Of a stretch of 64,000 bases of DNA, positions 1 through 7,684 are shown piece by piece (position 1 is the first letter of the stretch; every line of letters starts with the position of its first letter). A program made the translations under genes and the position numbers. The notes beneath the pieces are model-generated. The model was not told the origin of the DNA and did not search any database. It saw only the letters and a program-made list of their open reading frames with translations. The DNA is from an uncultured Prevotella sp. Lineage in GTDB: Bacteria; Bacteroidota; Bacteroidia; Bacteroidales; Bacteroidaceae. The stretch lies in the NCBI GenBank assembly GCA_934202525.1, contig CAKPYB010000014.1, forward strand, positions 9,732-73,731, given 5' to 3'.

Positions 1-434
1 TCGTTTTCCGGAGAGAGACGGAAGAGCGTCTTTGGTACGCCTACGTCATTATTGAAGTTGCCCTGGGTGAACATCACGTTGAACTTCTCGCCGAGAACAG
101 CAGAGACGAGTTCCTTGGTGGTGGTCTTGCCGTTGGTTCCGGTGATTCCTACTACAGGAATATCGAAGTGGCGGCGATGCTCACGGGCTAATTCCTTGAA
201 GGTGGTGAGGCAGTCCTCTACGAGGATGTATCGCTCATCGCCCTCCTTGGCATACTCTTTTTCATCTACAATCACATAGGCACAGCCTTTCTCCAAAGCC
301 ATGTCGGCAAACTTGTTGCCATCAAACGATGCGCCCTTCAAAGCCAGGAAGATGCTGCCCTCTGGGCAGTCGCGGCTGTCAGTGGTAATCACTGGGTGCG
401 CTTGGTAAATCTGATAGAGTTCTGAAATATCCAT
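1..434 (-). CDS. murF: UDP-N-acetylmuramoyl-tripeptide--D-alanyl-D-alanine ligase, N-terminal part
   Basis: Only the first 144 or so codons lie in the window; the gene continues past base 1. It starts at an ATG (434-432) reading MDISELYQIYQAHP. The Mur-ligase ATP-binding loop GITGTNGKTT is at about residues 97-106, followed by the family-typical QGNFNNDVGVP segment (MurF usually has GNLNNxIGVP) at about 124-134. The enzyme adds D-Ala-D-Ala to the UDP-MurNAc-tripeptide in the cytoplasm, the last soluble step of the peptidoglycan precursor path. The Mur ligase class is certain; MurF rather than MurC/D/E rests on the N-terminal SRxxxxGxxFxALxGxxxDG pattern and the NFNNxxGVP motif. It is divergent from the folP operon. 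Confidence 0.88.
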   Translation of the reverse strand, partial: MDISELYQIYQAHPVITTDSRDCPEGSIFLALKGASFDGNKFADMALEKGCAYVIVDEKEYAKEGDERYILVEDCLTTFKELAREHRRHFDIPVVGITGTNGKTTTKELVSAVLGEKFNVMFTQGNFNNDVGVPKTLFRLSPEN

Positions 435-458
435 AGTCTATAACTGTTATTTTGGGTG

Positions 459-466
459 CAAAAGTA
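459..466 (-). promoter_or_regulatory. -7 box of murF promoter
   Basis: Reads TACTTTTG on the minus strand, matching the Bacteroidota TAnnTTTG -7 consensus, 25 bp upstream of the murF ATG. Confidence 0.6.
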
Positions 467-530
467 ATCTAAATTATGGACATAACAAACAATTTTCCCA
501 AAAAATGATGGTAATCTCGATAATTCTTTC

Positions 531-538
531 TATTTTTG
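531..538 (+). promoter_or_regulatory. -7 box of the microprotein-folP-cdaA operon
   Basis: TATTTTTG fits TAnnTTTG. It lies 40 bp before the ATG at 578 and divergently faces the murF promoter. Confidence 0.6.
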
Positions 539-577
539 CAGAAAATATTCAAGTAATCTTTGGAAAGTGAGGTCGGA

Positions 578-799
578 ATGGGCGCAAACATAGAAAGAGA
601 TAAATTAAAAACGAGGAAAGACAAGCTAGCTGGTTATTTCTTCGATATCTCCAAACTAAGTTTTGGAGCGATGGTTTTGGGTGGGCTTACGCCAATGATA
701 ACAGGAGAATTCGATTATATGAATCTTCTGTATGTTTTATTTGGTGTGTGCATGACAATTTTGTTTGCAATAGTAGGTAATCGAATTTTAAAATATTAA
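578..799 (+). CDS. Small two-TM membrane protein, DUF6722-like
   Basis: This is a 73-residue protein. A TTG at 560 would add six residues, but I prefer the ATG at 578, which is the first ATG after the promoter at 531. The charged N-terminus (IERDKLKTRKDKLAG) is followed by a YFFDISKLSF motif and two hydrophobic segments at about residues 28-43 and 47-68. The pattern resembles the DUF6722 family of Bacteroidota as I remember it; function unknown. It is the first gene of a tightly packed set, ending 4 bp before the next ATG, so it is probably co-transcribed with two 34-residue proteins, folP and cdaA. Confidence 0.7.
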   Translation: MGANIERDKLKTRKDKLAGYFFDISKLSFGAMVLGGLTPMITGEFDYMNLLYVLFGVCMTILFAIVGNRILKY

Positions 800-803
800 G
801 AAA

Positions 804-908
804 ATGGAAACAATGATTTTGATATTTGGAATAGGCACTTTAATAGGTGGTGGTATTTTGCTTTGGACATATACTGAATCAGGGAAGAAATGGCTAAAAA
901 GTTTATAG
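804..908 (+). CDS. 34-residue membrane microprotein A
   Basis: The ATG at 804 opens a 34-codon frame ending in TAG at 906-908. It has one hydrophobic segment (about residues 4-20, GIGTLIGGGILL) followed by the tail WTYTESGKKWLKSL. It starts 4 bp after the preceding stop and ends 1 bp before the ATG of a paralogue with almost the same tail (WTYTKPGEKWLKEL). Conservation of the tail between two tandem copies is the main evidence that these very short frames are translated. Predicted single-pass inner-membrane peptide with a basic cytoplasmic or periplasmic end; function unknown. Confidence 0.6.
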   Translation: METMILIFGIGTLIGGGILLWTYTESGKKWLKSL

Positions 909-909
909 T

Positions 910-1014
910 ATGAGTTATTTAGCATTATTTTTTATGATAACTTCTATTGTTGTTGTTGCTCTTATAGCTTGGACTTACACCAAACCAGGCGAGAAATGGT
1001 TGAAAGAGTTATAA
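910..1014 (+). CDS. 34-residue membrane microprotein B, paralogue of A
   Basis: The ATG at 910 gives MSYLALFFMITSIVVVALIA followed by the WTYTKPGEKWLKEL tail, with stop TAA at 1012-1014. The hydrophobic segment spans about residues 3-20. Aligned with the preceding microprotein, the membrane segment has diverged while W-T-Y-T, G, K-W-L-K and the final L are kept, so selection appears to act on the tail. It ends 4 bp before the folP start. Function unknown; too short for most gene finders. Confidence 0.6.
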   Translation: MSYLALFFMITSIVVVALIAWTYTKPGEKWLKEL

Positions 1015-1018
1015 TCCG

Positions 1019-1864
1019 ATGGAATATACAATCAATATCAAGGGGCGCTTGATGGATTTGAGTACCCCTCAGGTGATGGGCATCCTGAACGTTACGCCCG
1101 ACAGTTTCTACTCTGGCAGTAGAAAACAGACAGAAATGGAGATAGCTCAGAGAGCTAATCAGATTATAGAAGAAGGTGGAAGCATCATTGATGTGGGCGC
1201 TTTCTCCACCCGTCCCGGTGCCGATGAAGTATCGGAAGAGGAGGAGGGAAGACGCCTGAAGTTTGCTCTCGACATCGTTCGCAGGGAGCAACCGGATGCT
1301 GCCGTCTCCGTAGATACCTATCGCCCAACCTTGGCACGCAAGTGTATCGAGGAGTGGGGAGCCGATATCATCAACGATGTATCAGAAGGTGGAATCACAG
1401 GTATCGCCAATGTGCCGCTGGAGCAGAGACAGGAGGAATATCCTGAAATGTTCCGCGTAGTGGGCGAACTGAAGGTACCTTATATATTAATGTCGGTGCA
1501 GCCTACGCTCGAAACGATGATGAAGGGCTTTGCCAGAGAGGTGCAGCAGTTACGCGACTTGGGAGCCAAGGATATCATCCTCGACCCAGGCTTCGGTTTC
1601 GGCAAGAATCTCATCCAAAATTATCAGATTTATAATGAGATGGAGAAGTTGAACGTGATGGAACTTCCGGTTCTGGTAGGCATCTCCCGCAAGAGTATGA
1701 TATATAAGCTGTTGGGTGGAGATGCTACGACATCGCTCAACGGTACTTCCGTGCTCGACACCATCGCTCTGATGAAGGGCGCAAGCATCCTCAGAGTTCA
1801 CGATGTGAAAGAAGCTGCTGAGGCTGTTAAGATAGTAGAAGCTATGAAGGAGGGACGCACATGA
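1019..1864 (+). CDS. folP: Dihydropteroate synthase
   Basis: 281 residues, the usual length for DHPS. It condenses p-aminobenzoate with 6-hydroxymethyl-dihydropterin diphosphate in folate synthesis (the sulfonamide target). Family motifs are visible: MGILNVTPDSF near residues 19-29, a DxGAxSTRPGA-type pterin loop (IDVGAFSTRPGADEVS) near 59-74, DPGFGFGKN near 191-199 and GISRKSMI near 221-228. It starts 4 bp after the preceding microprotein, and its TGA overlaps the cdaA ATG (ATGA, 4 bp), implying translational coupling. Sequence and context agree; high confidence. Confidence 0.96.
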   Translation: MEYTINIKGRLMDLSTPQVMGILNVTPDSFYSGSRKQTEMEIAQRANQIIEEGGSIIDVGAFSTRPGADEVSEEEEGRRLKFALDIVRREQPDAAVSVDTYRPTLARKCIEEWGADIINDVSEGGITGIANVPLEQRQEEYPEMFRVVGELKVPYILMSVQPTLETMMKGFAREVQQLRDLGAKDIILDPGFGFGKNLIQNYQIYNEMEKLNVMELPVLVGISRKSMIYKLLGGDATTSLNGTSVLDTIALMKGASILRVHDVKEAAEAVKIVEAMKEGRT

Positions 1865-2631
1865 TAGAATTTGGAATCAAAGACTTTCTCGATATTCTCC
1901 TGGTAGCCTCGCTGCTATTCTATGTTTATCGTCTGATGAAGGAATCGCGCTCACTGAACATCTTCGTGGGCATCATGCTCTTCGTACTTATCTGGCTCTT
2001 TGTGAGTCAGATACTGGAAATGCGCCTGCTGGGTTCTATCCTGGATAAACTGGTGAGCGTGGGAGTTATCGCCCTCATCGTCATCTTCCAGGAGGATATC
2101 CGCAGATTCCTCTATGAGATAGGTTCGCAGAAAGGCATGCGCCGGTTGGTTCGCTTCTTCCACTCCAGCAAGGAGAGCCAGAAGGAGGCTAACAAGGAGA
2201 CCATCATGCCGATTGTGATGGCGTGTATGAGTATGGCGAAGAAATACGTAGGTGCTCTTATCGTTATAGAGCGAGGCGTTCCACTGAAGGACATCATGGA
2301 TACGGGTGAGGAGATAGACGCCAAGATTAACCAGCGGCTGATAGAGAATATTTTCTTCAAGAATTCGCCGCTTCATGATGGAGCCATGGTGGTGAGCAAT
2401 AAGCGCATCATGGCAGCCGGATGTATTCTGCCTGTGAGTCATAACCTCGATATTCCGAAGGAACTGGGACTCCGCCATCGTGCCGCTCTCGGAATATCAC
2501 AGAGCAGTGATGCCATCGCCGTCATCGTATCCGAGGAGACCGGACGAATCAGCGTGGCCATCAAGGGCGAGTTCAAGCTCCGACTCTCTGCCGAGGAATT
2601 GGAAAGCATCCTCACTCAGGAAATGATATAA
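1861..2631 (+). CDS. cdaA: Diadenylate cyclase, CdaA type
   Basis: 256 residues. It makes cyclic di-AMP from two ATP. There are three hydrophobic segments in residues 1-80, then a DAC domain with DGA at 173-175 and RHR at 205-207, both needed for nucleotide binding and catalysis. This is the membrane-bound CdaA/DacA arrangement; no CdaR-type regulator gene is adjacent. The 4-bp ATGA overlap with folP indicates an operon; the folP-cdaA pairing is, from general knowledge, common in Bacteroidota. c-di-AMP usually controls potassium, osmotic and wall homeostasis, which may be relevant to the small membrane proteins upstream. Confidence 0.95.
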   Translation: MIEFGIKDFLDILLVASLLFYVYRLMKESRSLNIFVGIMLFVLIWLFVSQILEMRLLGSILDKLVSVGVIALIVIFQEDIRRFLYEIGSQKGMRRLVRFFHSSKESQKEANKETIMPIVMACMSMAKKYVGALIVIERGVPLKDIMDTGEEIDAKINQRLIENIFFKNSPLHDGAMVVSNKRIMAAGCILPVSHNLDIPKELGLRHRAALGISQSSDAIAVIVSEETGRISVAIKGEFKLRLSAEELESILTQEMI

Positions 2632-2632
2632 T

Positions 2633-2726
2633 AGTGAAGAGTGAAGAACGAAGAGTGAAGAATTCAATAGTGAAGCACGAAAGCGCATGAATTCTTTACT
2701 CTTTATTCTTAATTCTTCACTTTTCC
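2633..2726. repeat. AGTGAAGA-family inverted-repeat element, empty copy
   Basis: The left arm (2633-2666) contains AGTGAAGAGTGAAGAACGAA followed by GAGTGAAGAATTCA. The right arm (about 2688-2720) is its imperfect reverse complement (roughly 28 of 34 positions by eye), with a 21-nt spacer. It begins right after the cdaA stop. The same arms occur at 51757-51949 and 52950-53439. Confidence 0.7.
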
Positions 2727-2812
2727 TGCTACGTAAACCTTTACGATATGAATAATCTCCCGATTTAGCTTTTTTTACACATTTTAATCGCTGCTATTTC
2801 AAAGAAAATGTG

Positions 2813-2820
2813 TACTTTTG
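2813..2820 (+). promoter_or_regulatory. pta: -7 box of the pta promoter
   Basis: TACTTTTG fits TAnnTTTG. It places the transcript start near 2827, so an in-frame ATG at 2810 cannot be the start; the ATG at 2924 is chosen, leaving a leader of about 100 nt. Confidence 0.7.
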
Positions 2821-2923
2821 CAAAGTCGATGTGGCAAAAAGGCGAAAAAACAAGATAACATCGCCTAACACTTTGACAGATCTACTTAGGAAACAACAAA
2901 AATATATAAATATTAAAAGTAAA

Positions 2924-3970
2924 ATGGATTTATTACAGCAAATCGTAGCTCGCGCTAAAGCTGACAAGCAGCGCATCGTGCTCCCTGAAGCAGAAGAGGA
3001 GCGTACATTGAAAGCAGCCGATAAAGTTTTGGCTGATGATCTCGCAGACATCATCCTCATCGGTAACCCTGCCAATATTAAGAATCTCGCTGCTCAGTGG
3101 GGTCTTAACAACATCGACAAGGCTACTATCGTTGATCCACAAAACAACCCTAAGACTGAGGAGTATGCAGAGAAGCTCGCTGAACTTCGTAAAAAGAAGG
3201 GCATGACAGTTGAGCAGGCTCGTGAACTCGTAACTAAGAACAACCTCTACCTCGGTTGTATGATTATCAAGACTGAGGGCGCTGACGGTCAGATTTCTGG
3301 TGCGTTGAGCACTACTGGCGATACTCTCCGTCCAGCTCTTCAGATTATCAAGTGCACTCCAGGTATCACTTGCGTAAGTGGTGCGATGTTGCTCATCACA
3401 GACCAGAAGCAGTATGGTCAGGATGGCATTGTAGTAATGGGTGACGTTGCTGTAACTCCAAACCCTACAGCAGACCAGCTTGCTCAGATTGCCTATACTA
3501 CAGCTCATACAGCTCAGTCAGTGGCAGGTATTGCTGATCCACAGATTGCCATGTTGAGCTTCTCTACAAAGGGTAGCGCAAAGGATGCCATCAACAAGGA
3601 GACAGGCAAGAGCGTTTATATCATTGACAAGGTGAAGGATGCTGTTGCTATCGCTAAGGAGAAGTTCCCAGAGCTTCATCTTGATGGTGAACTTCAGGCA
3701 GATGCAGCCCTCGTTCCAGAGGTTGCTGCCAAGAAGGCTCCAGGTTCTGACGTAGCTGGTAAGGCTAACGTTTTGGTAGTTCCTAACCTCGAGGTTGGTA
3801 ACATCGGCTACAAGCTCGTTCAGCGTTTGGGTGGTGCCATCGCTATCGGTCCTATCCTCCAGGGTATTGCCCGTCCTGTTAACGATCTTTCTCGTGGTTG
3901 CTCTGTTGATGACATCTACTACATGGTAGCCATCACAGCTTGCCAGGCACAGGATGCAAAGAAGGCGTAA
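2924..3970 (+). CDS. pta: Phosphate acetyltransferase
   Basis: 348 residues, the short single-domain Pta form. It interconverts acetyl-CoA and acetyl phosphate and, with AckA, makes ATP during acetate production. The PTA_PTB fold is recognisable from RIVLPEAEEERTLKAAD at the N-terminus, ISGALSTTGDTLRPALQII and FSTKGSA in the middle, and VLVVPNLEVGNIGYKLVQR near the C-terminus. The frame is open upstream to 2810, but the promoter at 2813-2820 excludes that start. ackA follows after 106 bp in the same orientation. Confidence 0.95.
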   Translation: MDLLQQIVARAKADKQRIVLPEAEEERTLKAADKVLADDLADIILIGNPANIKNLAAQWGLNNIDKATIVDPQNNPKTEEYAEKLAELRKKKGMTVEQARELVTKNNLYLGCMIIKTEGADGQISGALSTTGDTLRPALQIIKCTPGITCVSGAMLLITDQKQYGQDGIVVMGDVAVTPNPTADQLAQIAYTTAHTAQSVAGIADPQIAMLSFSTKGSAKDAINKETGKSVYIIDKVKDAVAIAKEKFPELHLDGELQADAALVPEVAAKKAPGSDVAGKANVLVVPNLEVGNIGYKLVQRLGGAIAIGPILQGIARPVNDLSRGCSVDDIYYMVAITACQAQDAKKA

Positions 3971-4076
3971 GTATATAGTTAATAGTTAACAGTTAACAGT
4001 TTATAGGGCTAAGCTGCTGTAAGATGGGTGGTTTATGCTATAGACTGTAAACTATAAATTTTAAATTGAAAACAAA

Positions 4077-5279
4077 ATGAAAGTATTGGTTCTGAACTGT
4101 GGTAGTTCATCTATCAAGTACAAATTATATAATATGGACGATGAGTCTGTATTGGCACAGGGTGGTGTAGAGCGTATCGGTCTTGATAACGCTTTCATCA
4201 AGGTGAAATTGCCTAACGGCGAGAAGAAGCAGATCATGCACGACATGCCTGACCACAAGGAAGGTGTGAACTTCGTGTTCAAGTGCTTGCTCGACCCGGA
4301 AATCGGCGCCATCAAGGACTTGAAGGAAATCGACGCTGTAGGCCACCGCGTAGTGCAGGGTGGTGACAAGTTCAAGGAGAGCGTTATCGTTGACAAGAGC
4401 GTAGAGGATGGTATCGAGGAACTTTGCGACCTCGCTCCTGTTCACAACGCAGGTCACCTGAAGGGTATCCGTGCCGTTGACTCTTTGATGCCTGGCACTC
4501 CTCAGGTTTGCGTATTCGACAACGCATTCCACAGCACAATGCCAGACTACGCTTACCTCTATGCAATTCCTTACGAGTTGTACGAGAAGTATCACGTACG
4601 CCGTTATGGTTTCCACGGAACATCTCACCGCTATGTTTCTAAGCGTGTTTGCGAGATTCTCGGTCTCGACCAGAACAACTCTAAGGTAATCACTTGCCAC
4701 ATCGGTAACGGTGGCTCTGTAGCTGCAGTATTGAATGGTAAGGTATTGGATACTTCAATGGGCTTGACTCCATTGGCTGGTTTGATGATGGGTTCACGTT
4801 GTGGTGACATCGATGCTTCTGCCGTTACCTACTTGATGGAGAAGTTGAACATGAAGCCACAGGAGATGGCTGACTTCCTGAACAAGAAGAGTGGTGTGCT
4901 CGGTATTACAGGTATTTCTTCTGATATGCGCGACATCGAAAAGGCAGCTAACGAGGGCAACGAGAAGGCTCAGTTGGCTCTCCGTATGTATGAGTATCGC
5001 ATTAAGAAGTACATCGGTGCTTACACAGCTGCTATGGGTGGCGTTGACGCTATCGTATTCACAGCAGGTGTTGGTGAGAACCAGACCGACCTCCGCGAGG
5101 ATTCTTGCAAGAACCTGGAGTATCTTGGCATCAAGATTAACAAGGAAGTAAATGACAAGGTTCGTGGTGAGGAAGCTATCATCTCTACTGACGACAGTAA
5201 GGTGAAGGTAGTTGTAGTTCCTACCGACGAGGAGATTGTTATCGCTCGCGATACAATGGAGTTGGTTGCTAATAAGTAA
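4077..5279 (+). CDS. ackA: Acetate kinase
   Basis: 400 residues, typical length. It transfers phosphate between acetyl phosphate and ADP, giving acetate and ATP. Signature motifs: VLNCGSSSIKYKLY at residues 4-17, YGFHGTSHRYVSKR near 178-191, TCHIGNGGSVAAV near 206-218, and GVGENQ near 332-337. The pta-ackA pair is the standard fermentative acetate module. The 106-bp gap before it carries an imperfect hairpin with arms near ACAGTTTATAG and CTATAGACTGT. A rho-independent terminator at 5298-5340 ends the unit. Confidence 0.97.
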   Translation: MKVLVLNCGSSSIKYKLYNMDDESVLAQGGVERIGLDNAFIKVKLPNGEKKQIMHDMPDHKEGVNFVFKCLLDPEIGAIKDLKEIDAVGHRVVQGGDKFKESVIVDKSVEDGIEELCDLAPVHNAGHLKGIRAVDSLMPGTPQVCVFDNAFHSTMPDYAYLYAIPYELYEKYHVRRYGFHGTSHRYVSKRVCEILGLDQNNSKVITCHIGNGGSVAAVLNGKVLDTSMGLTPLAGLMMGSRCGDIDASAVTYLMEKLNMKPQEMADFLNKKSGVLGITGISSDMRDIEKAANEGNEKAQLALRMYEYRIKKYIGAYTAAMGGVDAIVFTAGVGENQTDLREDSCKNLEYLGIKINKEVNDKVRGEEAIISTDDSKVKVVVVPTDEEIVIARDTMELVANK

Positions 5280-5297
5280 TCATACGCTATATATAAT

Positions 5298-5340
5298 AAG
5301 GTGAAGACTAGAAACATAAGTGAATGGTCTTCACCTTTTT
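5298..5340 (+). terminator. Terminator after ackA
   Basis: AAGGTGAAGAC (5298-5308) pairs perfectly with GTCTTCACCTT (5327-5337), followed by T residues. Confidence 0.8.
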
Positions 5341-5354
5341 AAATTTTTAGAATT

Positions 5355-6401
5355 ATGAAAACAAAGATTGTAACTTTCGGAGAAATATTGCTTAGGATTT
5401 CTAAGCCTGGTTATCAACGTTTATTTCAGGGACATCATATGTTTGGCAATTATGGTGGCAGTGAGGCTAATGCAGCCATCTCTTTGGCTTATTTAGGTGA
5501 TAATGTAGAGTATGTAACCCGTGTGCCATACGGTGAGATGGGTGAGGCGGCGTTGATGCATCTCAGAGAGTACGGTCTGAATGTTTCTCATGTTGTGCGT
5601 GGCGGCGAACGTCTCGGAACTTATTATTTCGAGGAAGCTGTGGCTATGCGCAATTCCCGTGTGGTTTACGACCGCAAGAATTCTTCTTTCTATACGCTGA
5701 AGCGCGGAATGGTGAAATGGGAAAAGGTGCTGGCTGATGCTGCCGTATTCCATTGCTCCGGCATTACCTGTGCTATCAGCCGCGATGCGATGGAGTCAAC
5801 TATGGATGCCATCAAACTTGCTGTTTCTGATGGCTTGACCATAGCCTGCGACATCAATTACCGTAAGAATCTCTGGGGATATGGCCTGGAACCTCATGAC
5901 GTGCTATTCCAGATGATGCAGTATAGCGACATCATCTTTGGTGACCAGAATGAGTGGGAGGTAGCCAGCGGTGTGCCTCATATTCCTTTCGAAGCTTTGG
6001 ATGCAGACTACGAGATAGACAGGGAGGCTTATCTGGAGTATTTTCGCAAGATGCATCAGCTCTTCCCTAAGTGTAAGAAGATGGTGATGGCGGTAAGAAA
6101 TCAGATTGCCAGCAGTCATCATACCTTGAGCGGCTTGCTCTATGATGCTGTAGAAGATCAGCTCTATACTACAAGAATCTATGATATTGAGCCGATCGTT
6201 GATCCGATGGGTGTTGGTGATGCCTTTATTGCTGCCTATATTCATGCCCATCAGAAGTGGGGCGACAAGAACCAGTATTGCCTGGATTTCTCACTGTCAG
6301 CAAGCGCGATAAAGAATACTGTTCCGGGTGATCAGAATCTGGTTACAGAAGAAGAAATCATCAATAACATGACTTCTTCAGGAGGTCGCATACAGCGATA
6401 A
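5355..6401 (+). CDS. PfkB-family sugar kinase, probable 2-dehydro-3-deoxygluconokinase
   Basis: 348 residues. Ribokinase/PfkB fold: the N-terminal signature GNYGGSEANAAISLAYLG starts at about residue 32, and the C-terminal signature DPMGVGDAF lies at 283-291 with catalytic base D289. It phosphorylates a sugar or sugar acid with ATP. Length and overall pattern resemble KdgK-type kinases that make KDPG, but no aldolase or uronate gene is adjacent, so the substrate is inferred only. The usual GAGD anion-hole motif is GVGD here. Its TAA lies inside the stem of a terminator shared with the convergent lpxH-like gene. Confidence 0.8.
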   Translation: MKTKIVTFGEILLRISKPGYQRLFQGHHMFGNYGGSEANAAISLAYLGDNVEYVTRVPYGEMGEAALMHLREYGLNVSHVVRGGERLGTYYFEEAVAMRNSRVVYDRKNSSFYTLKRGMVKWEKVLADAAVFHCSGITCAISRDAMESTMDAIKLAVSDGLTIACDINYRKNLWGYGLEPHDVLFQMMQYSDIIFGDQNEWEVASGVPHIPFEALDADYEIDREAYLEYFRKMHQLFPKCKKMVMAVRNQIASSHHTLSGLLYDAVEDQLYTTRIYDIEPIVDPMGVGDAFIAAYIHAHQKWGDKNQYCLDFSLSASAIKNTVPGDQNLVTEEEIINNMTSSGGRIQR

Positions 6402-6440
6402 CAATAAAGGGCAGCTCATAAAGCTGCCCTTTATTGTTAT
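6398..6440. terminator. Bidirectional terminator with both stop codons in the stem
   Basis: A perfect 19-bp stem (6398-6416 with 6422-6440) around a 5-nt loop. The left arm holds the TAA of the sugar kinase (6399-6401) and the right arm the TAA of the convergent lpxH-like gene (6439-6437). Confidence 0.85.
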
Positions 6441-7201
6441 GGTTGGCTTTCGCCTTCCACATATTCTTCCATAAACATGTGTTCGCCATCAAACACGGCA
6501 TAGGTGAACTGCCATATCCAGTCGCCCAGAATCATCAGTCGGGTCTTTTTGCTCAACATCAGATCCAGTTCGATGTGGCGATGGCCGAACATGAAGTAAT
6601 CTATATCCTTGTGGCCTTGCATATACTGTTTGGCAAAGCGCACCAGGAACTCCTTCTTTTCGCCCATATAAGGCTCTTCCTTTCCGTCAGCACGTTTCTG
6701 TCGGCTATGCTTAGCCCAGTTCAAGCCCAAAGCCATTCCCCAGCGAGGATGAATCGCATTAAGGAGGCGTTGGCAGGTCTGGTTCTGGAACATTCTTTTC
6801 AGAAACTTGAATTTCTTGTCTGGGTCACCCAGTCCGTCTCCATGTGCCAGATAGAATACTTTATCGTATATCTCTACGGTCTGAGGCTTGTAATGTACGG
6901 TAATGCCACACTCTTCCTCCAGGTAGCCATAGGTCCAGAGATCGTGGTTACCCGTAAAGAAATGTACTTCCACTCCCATATCGGTCAACTCCGAGAGCTT
7001 ACCTAAGAAGCGTGTATAGCCTTTTGGTACGACATATTTATATTCGTTCCAGAAGTCAAACATGTCACCCAGGAGATAAACTGCCGCAGCCTTCGTCTTG
7101 ATGCTGTCCAGGAAACGGACCAGGCGGCGTTCTTGCATGCGGGCATGCGGAATGGCTAATGAGCCAAGGTGCGCATCTGAGAGGAAATATACATTTTTCA
7201 T
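6437..7201 (-). CDS. lpxH: UDP-2,3-diacylglucosamine diphosphatase, LpxH-type calcineurin phosphoesterase
   Basis: 254 residues. A metal-dependent phosphoesterase with ligand motifs SDAHLG (D9, H11), LLGDMFDFW (G45-D46), TGNHD (84-87), LAHGDG (119-123) and GHRH (206-209). LpxH cleaves UDP-diacylglucosamine to lipid X and UMP in lipid A synthesis. The two-metal DxH/GD/GNHD/GHxH set and the length fit LpxH, though other UDP-sugar hydrolases share them. It probably acts at the inner face of the inner membrane. It follows the sufT-like gene after 61 bp containing one arm of the AGTGAAGA repeat. Confidence 0.82.
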   Translation of the reverse strand: MKNVYFLSDAHLGSLAIPHARMQERRLVRFLDSIKTKAAAVYLLGDMFDFWNEYKYVVPKGYTRFLGKLSELTDMGVEVHFFTGNHDLWTYGYLEEECGITVHYKPQTVEIYDKVFYLAHGDGLGDPDKKFKFLKRMFQNQTCQRLLNAIHPRWGMALGLNWAKHSRQKRADGKEEPYMGEKKEFLVRFAKQYMQGHKDIDYFMFGHRHIELDLMLSKKTRLMILGDWIWQFTYAVFDGEHMFMEEYVEGESQP

Positions 7202-7222
7202 AAGCGATTCTTTTTAAATGAA

Positions 7223-7250
7223 TAGTGAAGAATGAAGAGTGAAGAATTCA
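7223..7250. repeat. Single arm of the AGTGAAGA repeat family
   Basis: Reads AGTGAAGAATGAAGAGTGAA followed by GAATTCA, matching one arm of the elements at 2633 and 52950; I see no second arm. It fills the sufT-lpxH gap. Confidence 0.55.
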
Positions 7251-7262
7251 ACGGCTTTGTCT

Positions 7263-7583
7263 TTATTCAAAACCGAGTTCTACGCGAGCTTCCTCGCTCA
7301 TCATACTCTGATCCCAAGCCGGTTCGAATACAAGGTTCACATTGGCAGATTTTACGCCTTCCACGCTGTCTACCTTGCTTCTTACATCCTCCAGGATGAA
7401 GTCGGCAGCAGGGCATGAAGGGGCTGTGAAGGTCATGTCGAGATCTACGGTGGCATCGTCTTTCACATCTATTTTATAAATCATACCGAGGTCCCAGATG
7501 TTGACAGGAATCTCAGGGTCGTAAACGGTCTTAAGCACATCTACGATCTTTTCTTCTATCTTTGTCTTTTCTTCTTGTGTCAT
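7263..7583 (-). CDS. MIP18/DUF59 iron-sulfur assembly factor, SufT-like
   Basis: 106 residues with the DUF59 hallmarks: VYDPEIPVNIWDLGMIY (DPE at 22-24) and TAPSCPAADF with the conserved cysteine C57. Such proteins help deliver Fe-S clusters, as SufT or as MIP18/PaaD relatives. The isolated single domain and the length match the SUF-associated cytosolic form in Bacteroidota, but no suf genes are in the window. It has its own promoter (7605-7612) and is followed by lpxH. Confidence 0.85.
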   Translation of the reverse strand: MTQEEKTKIEEKIVDVLKTVYDPEIPVNIWDLGMIYKIDVKDDATVDLDMTFTAPSCPAADFILEDVRSKVDSVEGVKSANVNLVFEPAWDQSMMSEEARVELGFE

Positions 7584-7604
7584 AATAATCTTTGTTTTTG
7601 CCTA

Positions 7605-7612
7605 CAAAGATA
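7605..7612 (-). promoter_or_regulatory. -7 box of the sufT-like gene
   Basis: TATCTTTG on the minus strand, 22 bp upstream of the ATG; a short leader. Confidence 0.6.
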
Positions 7613-7684
7613 ATAATTATTGCAGACAAAACAAAAAGAAAAGCTGTTTTTTTCTTGCGAAAGGTCTAATATACCCCAAATAGA

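Noticed and set aside
2810..2923. N-terminal extension of Pta from the ATG at 2810
   Set aside because: The promoter -7 box (2813-2820) lies after this ATG, and the extra residues are not part of the family.
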